Assembly: GCA_965243485.1 (NCBI GenBank)
Contig: CBDEVP010000001.1
Location: forward strand, 5,890,001 to 5,954,000
Direction: 5' to 3'
From: UBA7330 sp965243485
Lineage (GTDB): Bacteria; Bacteroidota; Bacteroidia; Cytophagales; Cyclobacteriaceae
Length of the DNA: 64,000 nt
Part shown: positions 25,380 through 34,788 of the stretch, in pieces
Layout of the letters: every line of letters starts with the position of its first letter
Position numbering within the stretch: the stretch's first letter is position 1
The notes under the pieces: model-generated
The model's input: the letters and a program-made list of their open reading frames with translations, nothing else
What the model was told of the DNA's origin: nothing
The model's database searches: none
Made by a program: the position numbers and the translations under genes

Positions 25380-27260
25380 ATGAATTATCTATCGTTAGAG
25401 CAAATTAGCAAATCCTTCAATGAGAGGATCCTGTTTGAAGACGTTTCCTTCGGACTTGAGGAAAATCAAAAAACCGCGATTGTCGGTATCAACGGAAGCG
25501 GCAAGTCAACCCTACTCAGGATCATTGCAGGTGTTGAATCCCCTGACACCGGGATCGTCTCATTCAGAAAAGATCTGAAAGTAGCCATCCTCCATCAAAA
25601 TCCTGTCTTTCGGGAAAATGACAACGTGCTGGAAGCCGTTTTTTCAGAAGGCGATGAGGAGCTGAAGCTGGTCAGAGATTATGAACTCGCCCTGCATGAT
25701 GCCACCCATCATCCGGAAAAGGATACAGATCTCACTGCCCTGATTGAAAAAATGGACCAGCAAAATGCCTGGGACTATGAAAGTAAGGTAAAACAGATCC
25801 TTGGTTGGTTGGGTATTGAAAATTTCGATCAAAAGATCAGGGAGCTTTCGGGAGGTCAGAAAAAGCGGATTGCTTTGGCCAGGGTCCTGGTGGTCGATCC
25901 CGACCTGTTGATCCTGGACGAACCCACCAACCACCTGGACCTGGAAACCATCGAAAGACTTGAGGAATACCTCATGAACAGCAGGCTGACCCTGCTGATG
26001 GTGACCCACGATCGTTATTTCCTGGACCGTATCACCAATGACATCATTGAACTTGACAATGGGGGGATCTATCGCTCAAGCGGCAATTACACCAAATTCC
26101 TGGAGAATAAGGAAGAGCGATTAAAACAGCTCAATGCTTCAGTAGAAAAGGCTAAAAACCTGCTCCGTAAGGAGACTGAATGGATACGAAGACAGCCAAA
26201 GGCACGGGGAACCAAAGCAAAATACCGGGTCGATGCCTACGAGGACCTGAAAAAGAAAGCTTCGATCAAAACCACGACGGATGAAATGTCCATCAACCTC
26301 TCTAATGAAAGACAGGGTAAGAAGATCCTCGAACTGGACAAGATCTCAAAGTCGTATGAAGATAAAGTCCTCCTGGACAATTTCAGGTACACTTTTAAGA
26401 AAGGAGACCGGATTGGCATCGTGGGTAAAAACGGTATCGGAAAGTCCACTTTCCTCGACCTCATCTCCGGACGCATCAAAGCCGATGCCGGCCATATGGA
26501 AAAAGGTGTGACCATCCGGGTTGGATACTTTTTGCAGGAAGAACCTGACTTTAATCCCGGAAAGAAAGTGCTCGAGATTGTTCAGGAAATCGCAGAGGTG
26601 ATCCGGCTCGACAATGGTTCCGAAGTAACTGCCTCACAACTCCTCAACCAGTTTTTGTTTCCGCCGAAGGTTCAGCATCAGCCGGTGGGAAAACTCAGCG
26701 GTGGAGAAAAGAAGCGCCTTCAGTTGCTGAGGGTCCTCATCAAAAATCCAAATTTTCTCATTTTGGATGAACCCACCAATGATTTTGATCTGGCGACTTT
26801 GCAGGTGCTGGAAAATTATCTGGATTCCTTCGAGGGTTGCCTGATGATCGTTTCACATGACCGCTATTTCATGGACCGGCTGGTAGATCATCTCTTCATC
26901 TTTGAAGGAAATGGAAAGGTCAGGGATTTTCCGGGAAATTATTCCGATTACCGAAAGCAGTTTAAAGAGAATGCGGCTCAGCCGAAAGAAAAGAAATCAG
27001 ATCCTGAGAAGAAGGGCGATGCTGTTTCAACAAAGGACCGAAATCCAAACAAGCTTTCCTACAATGAAAAAAGAGAATTTGAATCCCTGATGAAGGAAAT
27101 CAAACAGCTCGAATCAAAAAAGCAACAACTGACGGAAGAGATGAACCAAAAAACTGACTTTTCCGAACTCGAAAAGTTGGGTCAGAGAGTGGAGGAATTG
27201 TCACGGGAAATTGACGAAAAAGAGATCCGGTGGCTGGAGCTGAGCGAGCGTGAGGGATAG
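25380..27260 (+). CDS. uup: ABC-F family ATPase (Uup-like)
   Basis: 626 residues with two ATPase domains: Walker A G-I-N-G-S-G-K-S-T (about 37) and G-K-N-G-I-G-K-S-T; signatures L-S-G-G-Q-K-K-R and L-S-G-G-E-K-K-R; Walker B L-L-I-L-D-E-P-T-N-H-L-D and F-L-I-L-D-E-P-T-N-D-F-D. No membrane segment. A charged linker with R-R-Q-P-K-A-R-G-T-K-A-K-Y lies between the domains and a lysine-rich C-terminal coiled coil from about 540, as in Uup. Such proteins act on the ribosome or branched DNA. Confidence 0.9.
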   Translation: MNYLSLEQISKSFNERILFEDVSFGLEENQKTAIVGINGSGKSTLLRIIAGVESPDTGIVSFRKDLKVAILHQNPVFRENDNVLEAVFSEGDEELKLVRDYELALHDATHHPEKDTDLTALIEKMDQQNAWDYESKVKQILGWLGIENFDQKIRELSGGQKKRIALARVLVVDPDLLILDEPTNHLDLETIERLEEYLMNSRLTLLMVTHDRYFLDRITNDIIELDNGGIYRSSGNYTKFLENKEERLKQLNASVEKAKNLLRKETEWIRRQPKARGTKAKYRVDAYEDLKKKASIKTTTDEMSINLSNERQGKKILELDKISKSYEDKVLLDNFRYTFKKGDRIGIVGKNGIGKSTFLDLISGRIKADAGHMEKGVTIRVGYFLQEEPDFNPGKKVLEIVQEIAEVIRLDNGSEVTASQLLNQFLFPPKVQHQPVGKLSGGEKKRLQLLRVLIKNPNFLILDEPTNDFDLATLQVLENYLDSFEGCLMIVSHDRYFMDRLVDHLFIFEGNGKVRDFPGNYSDYRKQFKENAAQPKEKKSDPEKKGDAVSTKDRNPNKLSYNEKREFESLMKEIKQLESKKQQLTEEMNQKTDFSELEKLGQRVEELSREIDEKEIRWLELSEREG

Positions 27261-27341
27261 CTTTTGGATATGTTGATAACCAGGTGCATAACCGATGTAT
27301 AAACCTGTGCAAAACTGGTGGAGAACAATCGGACGGTTTTC

Positions 27342-27372
27342 TTTGATGCAAAGATATATCGATCTACTTTAG
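27342..27372 (+). promoter_or_regulatory. Promoter of a candidate RNA gene
   Basis: TTTG (27342-27345), a 19-base spacer, then TACTTTAG (27365-27372), one mismatch from TAnnTTTG. This is the best-spaced Bacteroidota promoter in the window. The next long frame starts 400 bases later, after a terminator. Confidence 0.6.
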
Positions 27373-27378
27373 AATCAT

Positions 27379-27613
27379 CAAACAAGCGATAAAGGAACTG
27401 AAACATCGGTTTCGTGCGTGGAAAGGGGAAGCTGGTAGCATGGCTACGGCCACTTCCAGCGAAGCTTAAGACGCAATCGTCGGAATATTTTTTGGATACC
27501 CAAAAGAGGGTCCGGCGAGGTTTCTCAACAGTAGTTTGACTATCCACGATCGCCACGGCGGCCGTGGATGGAAAAGGGTGATCTCAGCAATGAGTGTCAC
27601 CCTTTTTGTTTTT
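27379..27613 (+). ncRNA. Candidate structured non-coding RNA, about 235 nt
   Basis: The segment lies between a promoter at 27342-27372 and a strong terminator, and holds no credible gene. It is more GC-rich than nearby spacers and can form several helices: GCTGG...CCAGC enclosing TAGC-ATG-GCTA, TGCGT...ACGCA around that, TTTTGG-ATAC-CCAAAA, and CCACGG-CGG-CCGTGG. CGTGGA at 27417-27422 can pair instead with TCCACG at 27543-27548, closing the middle into a long rod. I do not recognise tmRNA, RNase P or SRP RNA signatures; a 6S-like RNA or a leader for the next gene are alternatives. Confidence 0.4.
27572..27613 (+). terminator. Terminator ending the candidate RNA
   Basis: Stem AAAAGGGTGA (27572-27581) pairs with TCACCCTTTT (27597-27606), loop 15 bases, then a T-rich tail to 27613. 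It is 312 bases after the uup stop and 164 before the next start, so it most likely ends a transcript lying in this spacer. Confidence 0.85.
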
Positions 27614-27776
27614 TAATATCCATGGTCTGTGGCTCACAGCCATTCCATCCTCACAGACCATTCTTTTTATGTTTCCAACATCTCTATGTTTGGTTAAGAC
27701 ACCAAAATCTCAACCATTATTCCGGACCATTCCTTTTTTGTTTAAATTGACCGATTCCACTAAAACAACACTAAAC

Positions 27777-28790
27777 ATGCTTTCCCACCTGGTTCAAACC
27801 TTTACACTGTTGATCTGTCTGGTATCTTTCGCCACTCATGCACAACCCACAAAAATCATCTTTGACACGGATATGGAATCAGACGTGGATGATGTGGGTG
27901 CCCTTGCCATGCTGCACGGCCTCGCCGAGGCAGAAGATGCAGAAATACTGGCCACCATGGTATGCAGTCTCAACCCCTGGTCCGTACCAACCGTGGACGT
28001 GGTGAACACCTTTTGTGGCCGTCCTGACATTCCCATTGGCGCAGTCAAAACTTTCGGTGTATACCGCAACTCAAAATATGCCAAAACAATTTCAGAGGAA
28101 TATCCCCAGGATATTGGATTGGGTGAAAAAGCCCCTAATGCGACAAGCCTCTACCGGGAGATCTTAAGCAAACAGGAGGACCATAGCGTAGTCATTGTAA
28201 CGGTGGGCTATTTAACTAACCTGTCTTACTTACTCAATAGCGGTCCTGATGATCACAGTCCCCTGAATGGCATGGAACTCGTTCGACAAAAAGTCAGGCA
28301 CCTGGTGTGTATGGGTGGCCGCTATCCGTATCTCCAGGACCCAGGAAAGTGGGGCAACTTCAAACCTGATCCAGCCGCTATCGTTCACGTTGCACGGGAT
28401 TGGCCGACAAAAATAATCTTCACAGGTGGTGGTGATTTTGCGGACATGATCATGACCGGCAGCAAAACCTTTGATTATCCTGCATTTTCAAATCCTATTT
28501 CCAGGGCTTATACCATTTTTCTTGAAAGCTGGAACAGGAATTTTCATCACAGTGCCGATCTAATTGCCGTATACGTTGCTGTCAGAGGTCATGAAGAGTT
28601 TTTTCAATATGAGTCGAAAGGCTACAATCACATCTTTGATGATGGTACCCTCATGTGGCGGCTACAGCCGGATGATCCGAGGCATCATTTGATAGATAAT
28701 CTCAAAGACGGTGTCACTCCCGAGCAAGTGGTAACTGTTTTTGATGAGTTGATGGTTCGGCCAATCGGGTCGAGGGTGGAAAAAAAGTAA
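27777..28790 (+). CDS. Exported nucleoside-hydrolase-like protein
   Basis: 337 residues from ATG 27777, where a signal peptide begins (M-L-S-H-L-V-Q-T-F-T-L-L-I-C-L, cleavage after T-H-A-Q). A much earlier GTG at 27594 lies inside the terminator and is rejected. The mature protein opens with the inosine/uridine nucleoside hydrolase calcium motif F-D-T-D-M-E-S-D-V-D-D-V-G-A, and later shows V-T-V-G-Y-L-T-N-L and C-M-G-G-R-Y. It likely acts on N-ribosyl compounds in the periplasm. A second, unrelated-in-detail member is encoded at 57555-58853. Confidence 0.85.
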   Translation: MLSHLVQTFTLLICLVSFATHAQPTKIIFDTDMESDVDDVGALAMLHGLAEAEDAEILATMVCSLNPWSVPTVDVVNTFCGRPDIPIGAVKTFGVYRNSKYAKTISEEYPQDIGLGEKAPNATSLYREILSKQEDHSVVIVTVGYLTNLSYLLNSGPDDHSPLNGMELVRQKVRHLVCMGGRYPYLQDPGKWGNFKPDPAAIVHVARDWPTKIIFTGGGDFADMIMTGSKTFDYPAFSNPISRAYTIFLESWNRNFHHSADLIAVYVAVRGHEEFFQYESKGYNHIFDDGTLMWRLQPDDPRHHLIDNLKDGVTPEQVVTVFDELMVRPIGSRVEKK

Positions 28791-28912
28791 GATCAGAACA
28801 TATCGATGACAATCACCAATATTTGGGTATCAAAAACACATAAAATATCTTATCGTAGAAATCAAAATCCTATAATTTGCCAAAAAAGATCATTCGATAA
28901 ATTATCTCTGTT

Positions 28913-28939
28913 GCTCGGCTGCGCCAGGCGCAGCCGAGC
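28913..28939. repeat. GC-rich perfect palindrome
   Basis: GCTCGGCTGCGCC and its exact reverse complement, separated by a single A, in an otherwise AT-rich spacer. No T-run follows on the plus strand. On the minus strand it lies just after the small gene 28954-29115, so it may be its transcript end. Confidence 0.85.
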
Positions 28940-28953
28940 GACTGGGACGGAGA

Positions 28954-29115
28954 TCATTTTTTCTTCTTAATATGTATTTGACCTTTCTTAAAATCGGCTT
29001 CTGCTTCTAATGGACCTTTATGTTTTAATAACATATTTAGGCCCACCAAAGAAGATACGGTTATTAAAAGTATGATTAAGACTAGAGCATTTGCAATGGA
29101 GATATCCATAAGCAT
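28954..29115 (-). CDS. Candidate 53-aa small membrane protein
   Basis: Open from ATG 29115 (second ATG at 29109) to TGA 28954-28956. The N-terminal half is one hydrophobic helix (A-N-A-L-V-L-I-I-L-L-I-T-V-S-S-L-V-G-L), followed by a short polar tail with K-H-K-G-P-L-E-A-E-A-D-F-K and a lysine-rich end I-H-I-K-K-K. The sequence has clear protein character in an otherwise empty 650-base spacer. No ribosome binding site stands out. Function unknown. Confidence 0.5.
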   Translation of the reverse strand: MLMDISIANALVLIILLITVSSLVGLNMLLKHKGPLEAEADFKKGQIHIKKKK

Positions 29116-29442
29116 AAAACTTTTACGTTTATCGGCCTATGGGTTGATTAAAATGATCCTGAGTCCTTTCAGGTCATTTCTGCTTCTGTGGTCTTTCACA
29201 GATTCGCTTTAAGGGCCGCTAAATTGTTTTATACTTAATTTGCAATACCCTGCATGGACTAAACAAGATAACCCACCAAGTAATGTCCAGCAACTCCCTT
29301 CCCGATTACCTTCAGGATAAACCTTAGTTGCATTTTAAAGATAGTATATTTTTTTTGAGAGAAAAAGCAATACATCGATTGGAAGGATAAATGACCTTCA
29401 AACAAACCCTGGGGAGAGATAAATGCTTCTTTCAGGAGACCC
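29116..29442. other. Intergenic, no gene found
   Basis: 327 AT-rich bases. Only a weak hairpin (CCTGA...TTCAGG around 29159-29174) was seen. No frame with protein character, tRNA or clear promoter. Confidence 0.5.
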
Positions 29443-30015
29443 TTATACTTCTCTTCTCCTCACCAGCACAATCACAGCCACAATCACCCCGGCTACCGAA
29501 ATAGCTGCGGGAAACAGAATCGTGGTGACAGAATAGGTCTCCAGCGCATAGATCACAAGTAAATTCCGGAAGGAAAAGACCAGGTAAAATACCGGATCCT
29601 CATGAGATGGATGTTCGTAAGCATTTCTGAATGTGGGACCAAATCCCAGCATATCGATCACGGTCATGATGACCACCGCCCAAAGCGGATCGGAGGTGAT
29701 CAGCCACACGGGTATCGCCAGCGCAGCCAGGATCAGATAGACCCAGTCCAGCGTCCTGACCGAAAGGTCTCCACGGCGGCTGAAAGTAAGAAAGGCAATA
29801 TAAAATGTCAGTATGGCGGACAATCCGATGGAAATCGCGCCTATGCCGCCCTCTCCGGCCACCTGACCTAAAAAGGCAATCAGTGTGGTGACACCCCAGA
29901 TGATCCACGAAAAGAAGTGGGGACGGATCTTATTGGTTAAGATCGCTTTCAGGTAAGGGTAGAAGGCAATGAAAGTGATTATGACAGCAATGCCACTGAC
30001 AATTGATTTACTCAT
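29443..30015 (-). CDS. Multi-pass membrane protein of unknown function
   Basis: 190 residues with about six or seven hydrophobic helices: I-V-S-G-I-A-V-I-I-T-F-I-A-F, W-I-I-W-G-V-T-T-L-I-A-F-L, G-A-I-S-I-G-L-S-A-I-L-T-F-Y-I-A-F, W-V-Y-L-I-L-A-A-L-A, A-V-V-I-M-T-V-I-D-M-L-G, a short amphipathic segment and a C-terminal helix ending V-L-V-R-R-R-E-V. The first part (Y-P-Y-L-K-A-I-L-T-N-K-I-R-P-H-F-F-S-W) is reminiscent of PQ-loop/SemiSWEET proteins, but the assignment is tentative. It lies downstream of the trxA terminator on the same strand. Confidence 0.65.
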   Translation of the reverse strand: MSKSIVSGIAVIITFIAFYPYLKAILTNKIRPHFFSWIIWGVTTLIAFLGQVAGEGGIGAISIGLSAILTFYIAFLTFSRRGDLSVRTLDWVYLILAALAIPVWLITSDPLWAVVIMTVIDMLGFGPTFRNAYEHPSHEDPVFYLVFSFRNLLVIYALETYSVTTILFPAAISVAGVIVAVIVLVRRREV

Positions 30016-30045
30016 CTACTAATATCAGATCTCATTAACCACAAA

Positions 30046-30077
30046 ATAAAAAACCACTCCGCCAAAGACGGAATGGT
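30046..30077 (-). terminator. Terminator of trxA
   Basis: Read on the minus strand: ACCATTCCG, a 7-base loop, CGGAGTGGT (one G-T pair), then a T-run. It begins 27 bases after the trxA stop. Confidence 0.85.
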
Positions 30078-30103
30078 CTTCAAAAAAATCATATATAATT
30101 ATC

Positions 30104-30433
30104 TTATGCGCTTACCAGCTGCGCTTCGAGCTTTTCACTCAATACAGTCTTGGGTACAGCACCGATCTGTTTGTCTACTACTTCACCATTCTTAAATACA
30201 AGTAATGTTGGGATTGACCGGATCCCGAATTTAGCGGAGATCTCAGGATTAGCGTCTACGTCCACTTTTCCGATCACTGCCTTGCCATCGTATTCACCTG
30301 CCAACTCTTCCACCACAGGTCCGATCATCTTACACGGACCGCACCACTCAGCCCAGAAATCCACGAGCACAGGCTTATCGGTTTTGATAAATTCTTCAAA
30401 ATTACTATCGGTCAATTCAATAGGTTTTGCCAT
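30104..30433 (-). CDS. trxA: Thioredoxin
   Basis: 109 residues, standard thioredoxin: active site W-A-E-W-C-G-P-C-K (C31, C34), buried Asp in P-V-L-V-D-F-W and cis-Pro in I-R-S-I-P-T-L. No signal peptide, so cytoplasmic. General disulphide reductase; a likely reductant for MsrA-type enzymes, although the MsrA here seems exported. Monocistronic with its own terminator. Confidence 0.97.
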   Translation of the reverse strand: MAKPIELTDSNFEEFIKTDKPVLVDFWAEWCGPCKMIGPVVEELAGEYDGKAVIGKVDVDANPEISAKFGIRSIPTLLVFKNGEVVDKQIGAVPKTVLSEKLEAQLVSA

Positions 30434-30558
30434 TGGTATATTGTTTAAATATTAACTCTAATTCAATTTCTAGGAAGACAACGCAAAAATAGGATTAAAA
30501 GTTGACCTCCCGCTATCAATACATCCATATTGTTTTCCGTGAGACAAATTGGTGAACC

Positions 30559-33500
30559 CTACTTTCCTACCAGGACTTTATACCCGATTTCATCCCACCG
30601 CTCAAGGTTTTTCACAAAATCATCATTCACTTCAATCGCAAATTTTCTACTCATCATCTCAAGGCTGATCATCCGGTCCTCAAAAGTGCCGATCACGCTC
30701 AACTTGAGCTGATTCTTCCCCGGATACTGCTGACTATACTTTTCAATCTCTTCAATCACCGTGCCGTTCAGCTGATCCAGCCTCAGCTGCAGCTCCAGCC
30801 CCCTGGTCATCCTTTCCCTGATCTCACTCAGGTGTTCAATATTTTGTATTTTGAATTCCAACTCTTCACTGTTCCACCGGTTTTGTACACTACCCGTAAT
30901 GTACAGGAACCAGCCGCTTTCCAGTAAAGGCTTGAACTTCAGGTAATCCTGACCAAACAGGTAAAATGTATAATTATCATTAAAATCCTCCAGCACAAAC
31001 TGCCCGAATGGATTCCCCTTTTTGGAAACCCGGTGTTGAACATTAGAGATCACACCCCCCATGCTCATCTCCCGGCCCCTGATCTTTTCCAGGTCCCTGA
31101 GATCCTGGAGGCTGCCCGTGACCAGGTATTTCATCTCAAACTTGTACTGATCCAACGGATGGCCGGAGATATACAATCCCACCATCTCCTTTTCGATGTT
31201 CAGTTTTTCGATCTCACCGTAGGGTTCCACATGCAACACCCTGGGAAGCGTAACACTGTTTCCATTGCTGCCTCCAAACAGTGAAACCTGGGCACTCTCC
31301 TCTTCCATCTGCAGTTTTCCGGCATACCGGATGGCCTTTTCGATAAGTGAAGGCTCTTCTCCGACAGCTTCCACATATTGCCTGCGGTGATAGTCGTTGA
31401 AACAATCGAAAGCACCGGCTTTAGCCAGACTTTCAAAGGTCTTTTTGTTCACCGACCGCAGATTGACTTTGGAGGCAAAGTCGAAAATATTTTCAAAGCT
31501 TCCCACCTCGTTCCTTCTTTCGATGATTTCGAGGACGGCAGATTCGCCAGTGCCTTTCACAGCCCCAAGACCAAACCTGATCTCTCCCTGTTTATTCACC
31601 TCGAAGTTCAGTCCGGATTCATTGATGTGCGGTCCCAGTACACGGATATTTTGGTTTCGACACTCTTCCATGAAGAAGCTTACCTTATCGATGTTACTCT
31701 GATTGTGAGTAAGCACCGAAGCCATGTATTCCGCTGGATAATTTGCTTTTAAATAGCCGGTCTGATAGGCAACTACCGAGTAACAGGTACTGTGCGATTT
31801 GTTGAAGGCATAGGCGGCAAAAGCTTCCCAGTCCTTCCAGATCTTCTCCAGTTTCTCCACCGGGTGGCCATTGCTCTGCCCGCCCTCAAGAAACTTGGGC
31901 TTCATCTTTTCCAGCAGGGCGAATATCTTTTTACCCATCGCCTTTCGCAGCTGGTCTGCCTCACCTTTGGTAAAACCTGCCAGCTTTTGTGAAAGGAGCA
32001 TCACCTGCTCCTGGTAAACCGTGATCCCGTAAGTCTCACCCAAATACTCCTCCATCTCAGGCAGGTCGTAGCTGATCTGCTCCTTACCGTGCTTCCTGTT
32101 GATGAAGTTGGGGATATACTCCATGGGACCCGGTCTGTAAAGAGCATTCATGGCAATCAGGTCTTCCAGCCTGTCAGGCTTCAGGGCCCTGAGATGCTTT
32201 TGCATTCCCGGAGATTCAAACTGAAAGGTACCGTTGGTATCTCCCCGCTGATACAATTCATAGGTTTTGGGATCGTCAAGTGGAATAGCATCGATATCGA
32301 TCTCTATTCCATGGCGCTTCTTGATATTCTCTATCGCGGTCTTGATGATGGACAGGGTCTTTAATCCCAAAAAGTCCATCTTGAGCATCCCCGCTGACTC
32401 TACCACGCTGTTGTCAAACTGGGTAAGCAGCAGCTCTGATTCCTTGGATCGGGCCAGCGGTATGAACTTGGTCATGTCATCCGGAGTGATGATGATGCCG
32501 CAGGCATGGATTCCGGTATTTCGCAGTGAGCCCTCGAGTACAGTAGCCTGATTCAGGACCTGGGATGGCAGATCGCGGCCTTTTCGCAGGTCTTCAAGCT
32601 CCTTCACTTCCTTAAATACTTTGGAGAAGCTGGCGCCGGGACGCTCGGGGACAAGTTTGGCAATGGCGTCGGTTTCCGGCAATGGCAGCTCCATCACGCG
32701 ACCAGCATCGCGGATGGCAGACTTTGGCGCCATGGTGCCATAAGTGATGATCTGCGCGACCTGCGTGTAGCCATATTTCTTCACTACATAGTCGATCACC
32801 TTCTCACGCCCTTCATTGTCGAAGTCTATATCAATATCGGGCAGTGATACCCTGTCGGGGTTCAGGAACCGCTCAAACAGGAGGTCATAAGCGATAGGGT
32901 CCACGTTGGTGATCCCGATGCAATAAGCCACCACCGATCCGGCAGCGGAGCCTCTACCCGGCCCGACCGAAACCCCCATTTCCCTGGCCCTGGAGGTGAA
33001 ATCCTGCACGATCAGGAAATATCCGGGATACCCTGTTTTTTCAATGGTCTCCAGCTCAAAATCGATCCGTTCTTTGATTTCATCAGAGAGCTCGTGATAG
33101 CGCTTTTTTGCTCCTTCATAGGTCAGATGCCTTAAATACTTGTTTTCTCCTCTGTTACCACCATCCTGCTCATCTTCAGGAACTTTGAATGCTTCCGGGA
33201 TCTCAAACTTGGGAAGCAGGACTTCCCGTTCCAGTTTAAATTCCTCAATTTGCGATACCAGGTCTCCTATATTTTCAATGGCCTCAGGAAGATCCGTGAA
33301 ATCTTTTTTGATCTCCTCCGGGCTTTTAAAGTAGTAATTGGAATTGGGCAAACCGGGTCGAAATCCTCTCCCACGGCCAATGGGTGTGCTCTGCCGTTCG
33401 TTCTCTTTGATACAGATCAGGACGTCGTGGGCTTTGGCATCTTCTTTATCAAGATAAAACAGCTCATTTGCGGCAATGACTTTTACCTGATGCTTTCTGG

Positions 33501-34788
33501 CAAGTCTGACCAGGACTTCATTCAAATGGTTTTCCTCATCCAGCCCATGCCTGTTGATCTCGATATACAGATCGTCTCCAAAAATCCCTTTCCACCATAG
33601 CAGAGCCTCCTCCGCCTGGGTTTCTCCAACATTAAGAATAAGGAAAGGTATTTCACCTGCAAGTCCCCCGGTGAGCGCAATCAGGCCTTCGCTGTGACTA
33701 CGGATCAATTCCTTGTCTACTCTTGGATAGAGTCCATACAGTCCCTCGATATATCCCAGTGAGCTGAGCTTCACGAGGTTTTCGTACCCTTTCTTATTTT
33801 TGGCCAGAAGCACCTGCTGGAATCTCTTATCAGGATTATCTTTGGTAAACTGAAGCTTCTGTCTTTCCTCCGCCACAAACAGTTCGCAACCCACAATGGG
33901 CTTAATGCCTGCATCCCTGGCTGACTTTACGAATTTGAAGGCGCCGAACATGTTTCCCAGATCCGTCAAAGCGACTGCAGGCATGCCATGATCAACTGCC
34001 TTTTTTACGATTTCATTTACCTTGGGAGTAGCCTGAAGTACTGAGAACTGACTGTGTACATGCAAATGGCAGAATGGTCCCCGGATGTCTTCGACAGCTA
34101 CCTCGGCATCGCCGATCTTACCGTCGGATTTTTCCCTGATCCATGCAAAATTCGCTTCCGAAAGGTCCGGGGCCACATAGGTAATCTCTTCGGGTTTCAC
34201 CTCTCCCTGGACAGGAATGACCTTTTTTCTCAGCAGCTCAAAAAATGATTTTGCCGTGGCATCCACATCATAGGCGGCATCATGCGCATCTTTCAGTGGT
34301 TCACTGAAGAGGATCTCATACAGTTCTGAGAGCCTAGGCTGTTTCAGTTTTCCACCGATCCCACCTTGCAGTTGACAGAAATCGACCGACTCCACGGAGG
34401 TATCAATGAAAGGTATTCCGTCCAGCAGGTTTTTCTGCCCGGAACGAATGAATTCCGCTCCCAGGATCTTGTTGTCAAACTCGATGTTGTGACCAACAAG
34501 AATTTCAGCCTTTGCTACATCTGCCGCAAACAGGTCAAGAACCTCCTTAAGGTCCTCACCAACTTCAGTGGCTCGGTTTGTGGAGATACCATGTACTTTT
34601 TCCGCATTGAATGGAATGGTGAATCCATCAGGCCTGACGATCTTGTTACCCTGATTAAGCAACTGTCCCTTTTCATCGTGTAGCTGCCAGGCCAGCTGGA
34701 CCAATCTTGGCCAGTTGTCTAAATCCTCAACAGGGGCAGTTTTGTTGTGCGGTAATCCGGTGGTTTCGGTATCAAAAATCAGGTACAT
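30559..34788 (-). CDS. dnaE: DNA polymerase III alpha subunit fused to N-terminal 3'-5' exonuclease
   Basis: 1409 residues, about 250 more than E. coli DnaE. Residues 1-185 are a DEDDh proofreading exonuclease like DnaQ: D6 and E8 in F-D-T-E-T-T-G, D105 in G-H-N-I-E-F-D-N, H169 and D174 in A-H-D-A-A-Y-D-V-D. A linker leads to a PHP domain (from about 237, C-H-L-H-V-H-S-Q-F-S with H241/H243/H245), the polymerase core (P-D-I-D-I-D-F-D catalytic aspartates; R-P-G-P-M-E-Y-I), helix-hairpin-helix and an OB fold (M-S-M-G-G-V-I-S-N-V). Replicative polymerase with its editing activity on one chain. Domain identities are clear; whether a separate dnaQ exists elsewhere is unknown. Confidence 0.95.
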   Translation of the reverse strand: MYLIFDTETTGLPHNKTAPVEDLDNWPRLVQLAWQLHDEKGQLLNQGNKIVRPDGFTIPFNAEKVHGISTNRATEVGEDLKEVLDLFAADVAKAEILVGHNIEFDNKILGAEFIRSGQKNLLDGIPFIDTSVESVDFCQLQGGIGGKLKQPRLSELYEILFSEPLKDAHDAAYDVDATAKSFFELLRKKVIPVQGEVKPEEITYVAPDLSEANFAWIREKSDGKIGDAEVAVEDIRGPFCHLHVHSQFSVLQATPKVNEIVKKAVDHGMPAVALTDLGNMFGAFKFVKSARDAGIKPIVGCELFVAEERQKLQFTKDNPDKRFQQVLLAKNKKGYENLVKLSSLGYIEGLYGLYPRVDKELIRSHSEGLIALTGGLAGEIPFLILNVGETQAEEALLWWKGIFGDDLYIEINRHGLDEENHLNEVLVRLARKHQVKVIAANELFYLDKEDAKAHDVLICIKENERQSTPIGRGRGFRPGLPNSNYYFKSPEEIKKDFTDLPEAIENIGDLVSQIEEFKLEREVLLPKFEIPEAFKVPEDEQDGGNRGENKYLRHLTYEGAKKRYHELSDEIKERIDFELETIEKTGYPGYFLIVQDFTSRAREMGVSVGPGRGSAAGSVVAYCIGITNVDPIAYDLLFERFLNPDRVSLPDIDIDFDNEGREKVIDYVVKKYGYTQVAQIITYGTMAPKSAIRDAGRVMELPLPETDAIAKLVPERPGASFSKVFKEVKELEDLRKGRDLPSQVLNQATVLEGSLRNTGIHACGIIITPDDMTKFIPLARSKESELLLTQFDNSVVESAGMLKMDFLGLKTLSIIKTAIENIKKRHGIEIDIDAIPLDDPKTYELYQRGDTNGTFQFESPGMQKHLRALKPDRLEDLIAMNALYRPGPMEYIPNFINRKHGKEQISYDLPEMEEYLGETYGITVYQEQVMLLSQKLAGFTKGEADQLRKAMGKKIFALLEKMKPKFLEGGQSNGHPVEKLEKIWKDWEAFAAYAFNKSHSTCYSVVAYQTGYLKANYPAEYMASVLTHNQSNIDKVSFFMEECRNQNIRVLGPHINESGLNFEVNKQGEIRFGLGAVKGTGESAVLEIIERRNEVGSFENIFDFASKVNLRSVNKKTFESLAKAGAFDCFNDYHRRQYVEAVGEEPSLIEKAIRYAGKLQMEEESAQVSLFGGSNGNSVTLPRVLHVEPYGEIEKLNIEKEMVGLYISGHPLDQYKFEMKYLVTGSLQDLRDLEKIRGREMSMGGVISNVQHRVSKKGNPFGQFVLEDFNDNYTFYLFGQDYLKFKPLLESGWFLYITGSVQNRWNSEELEFKIQNIEHLSEIRERMTRGLELQLRLDQLNGTVIEEIEKYSQQYPGKNQLKLSVIGTFEDRMISLEMMSRKFAIEVNDDFVKNLERWDEIGYKVLVGK

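Noticed and set aside
27594..27776. Upstream GTG extension of the nucleoside-hydrolase-like gene
   Set aside because: The GTG lies inside the terminator stem, and the extension would bury the signal peptide that starts at 27777.
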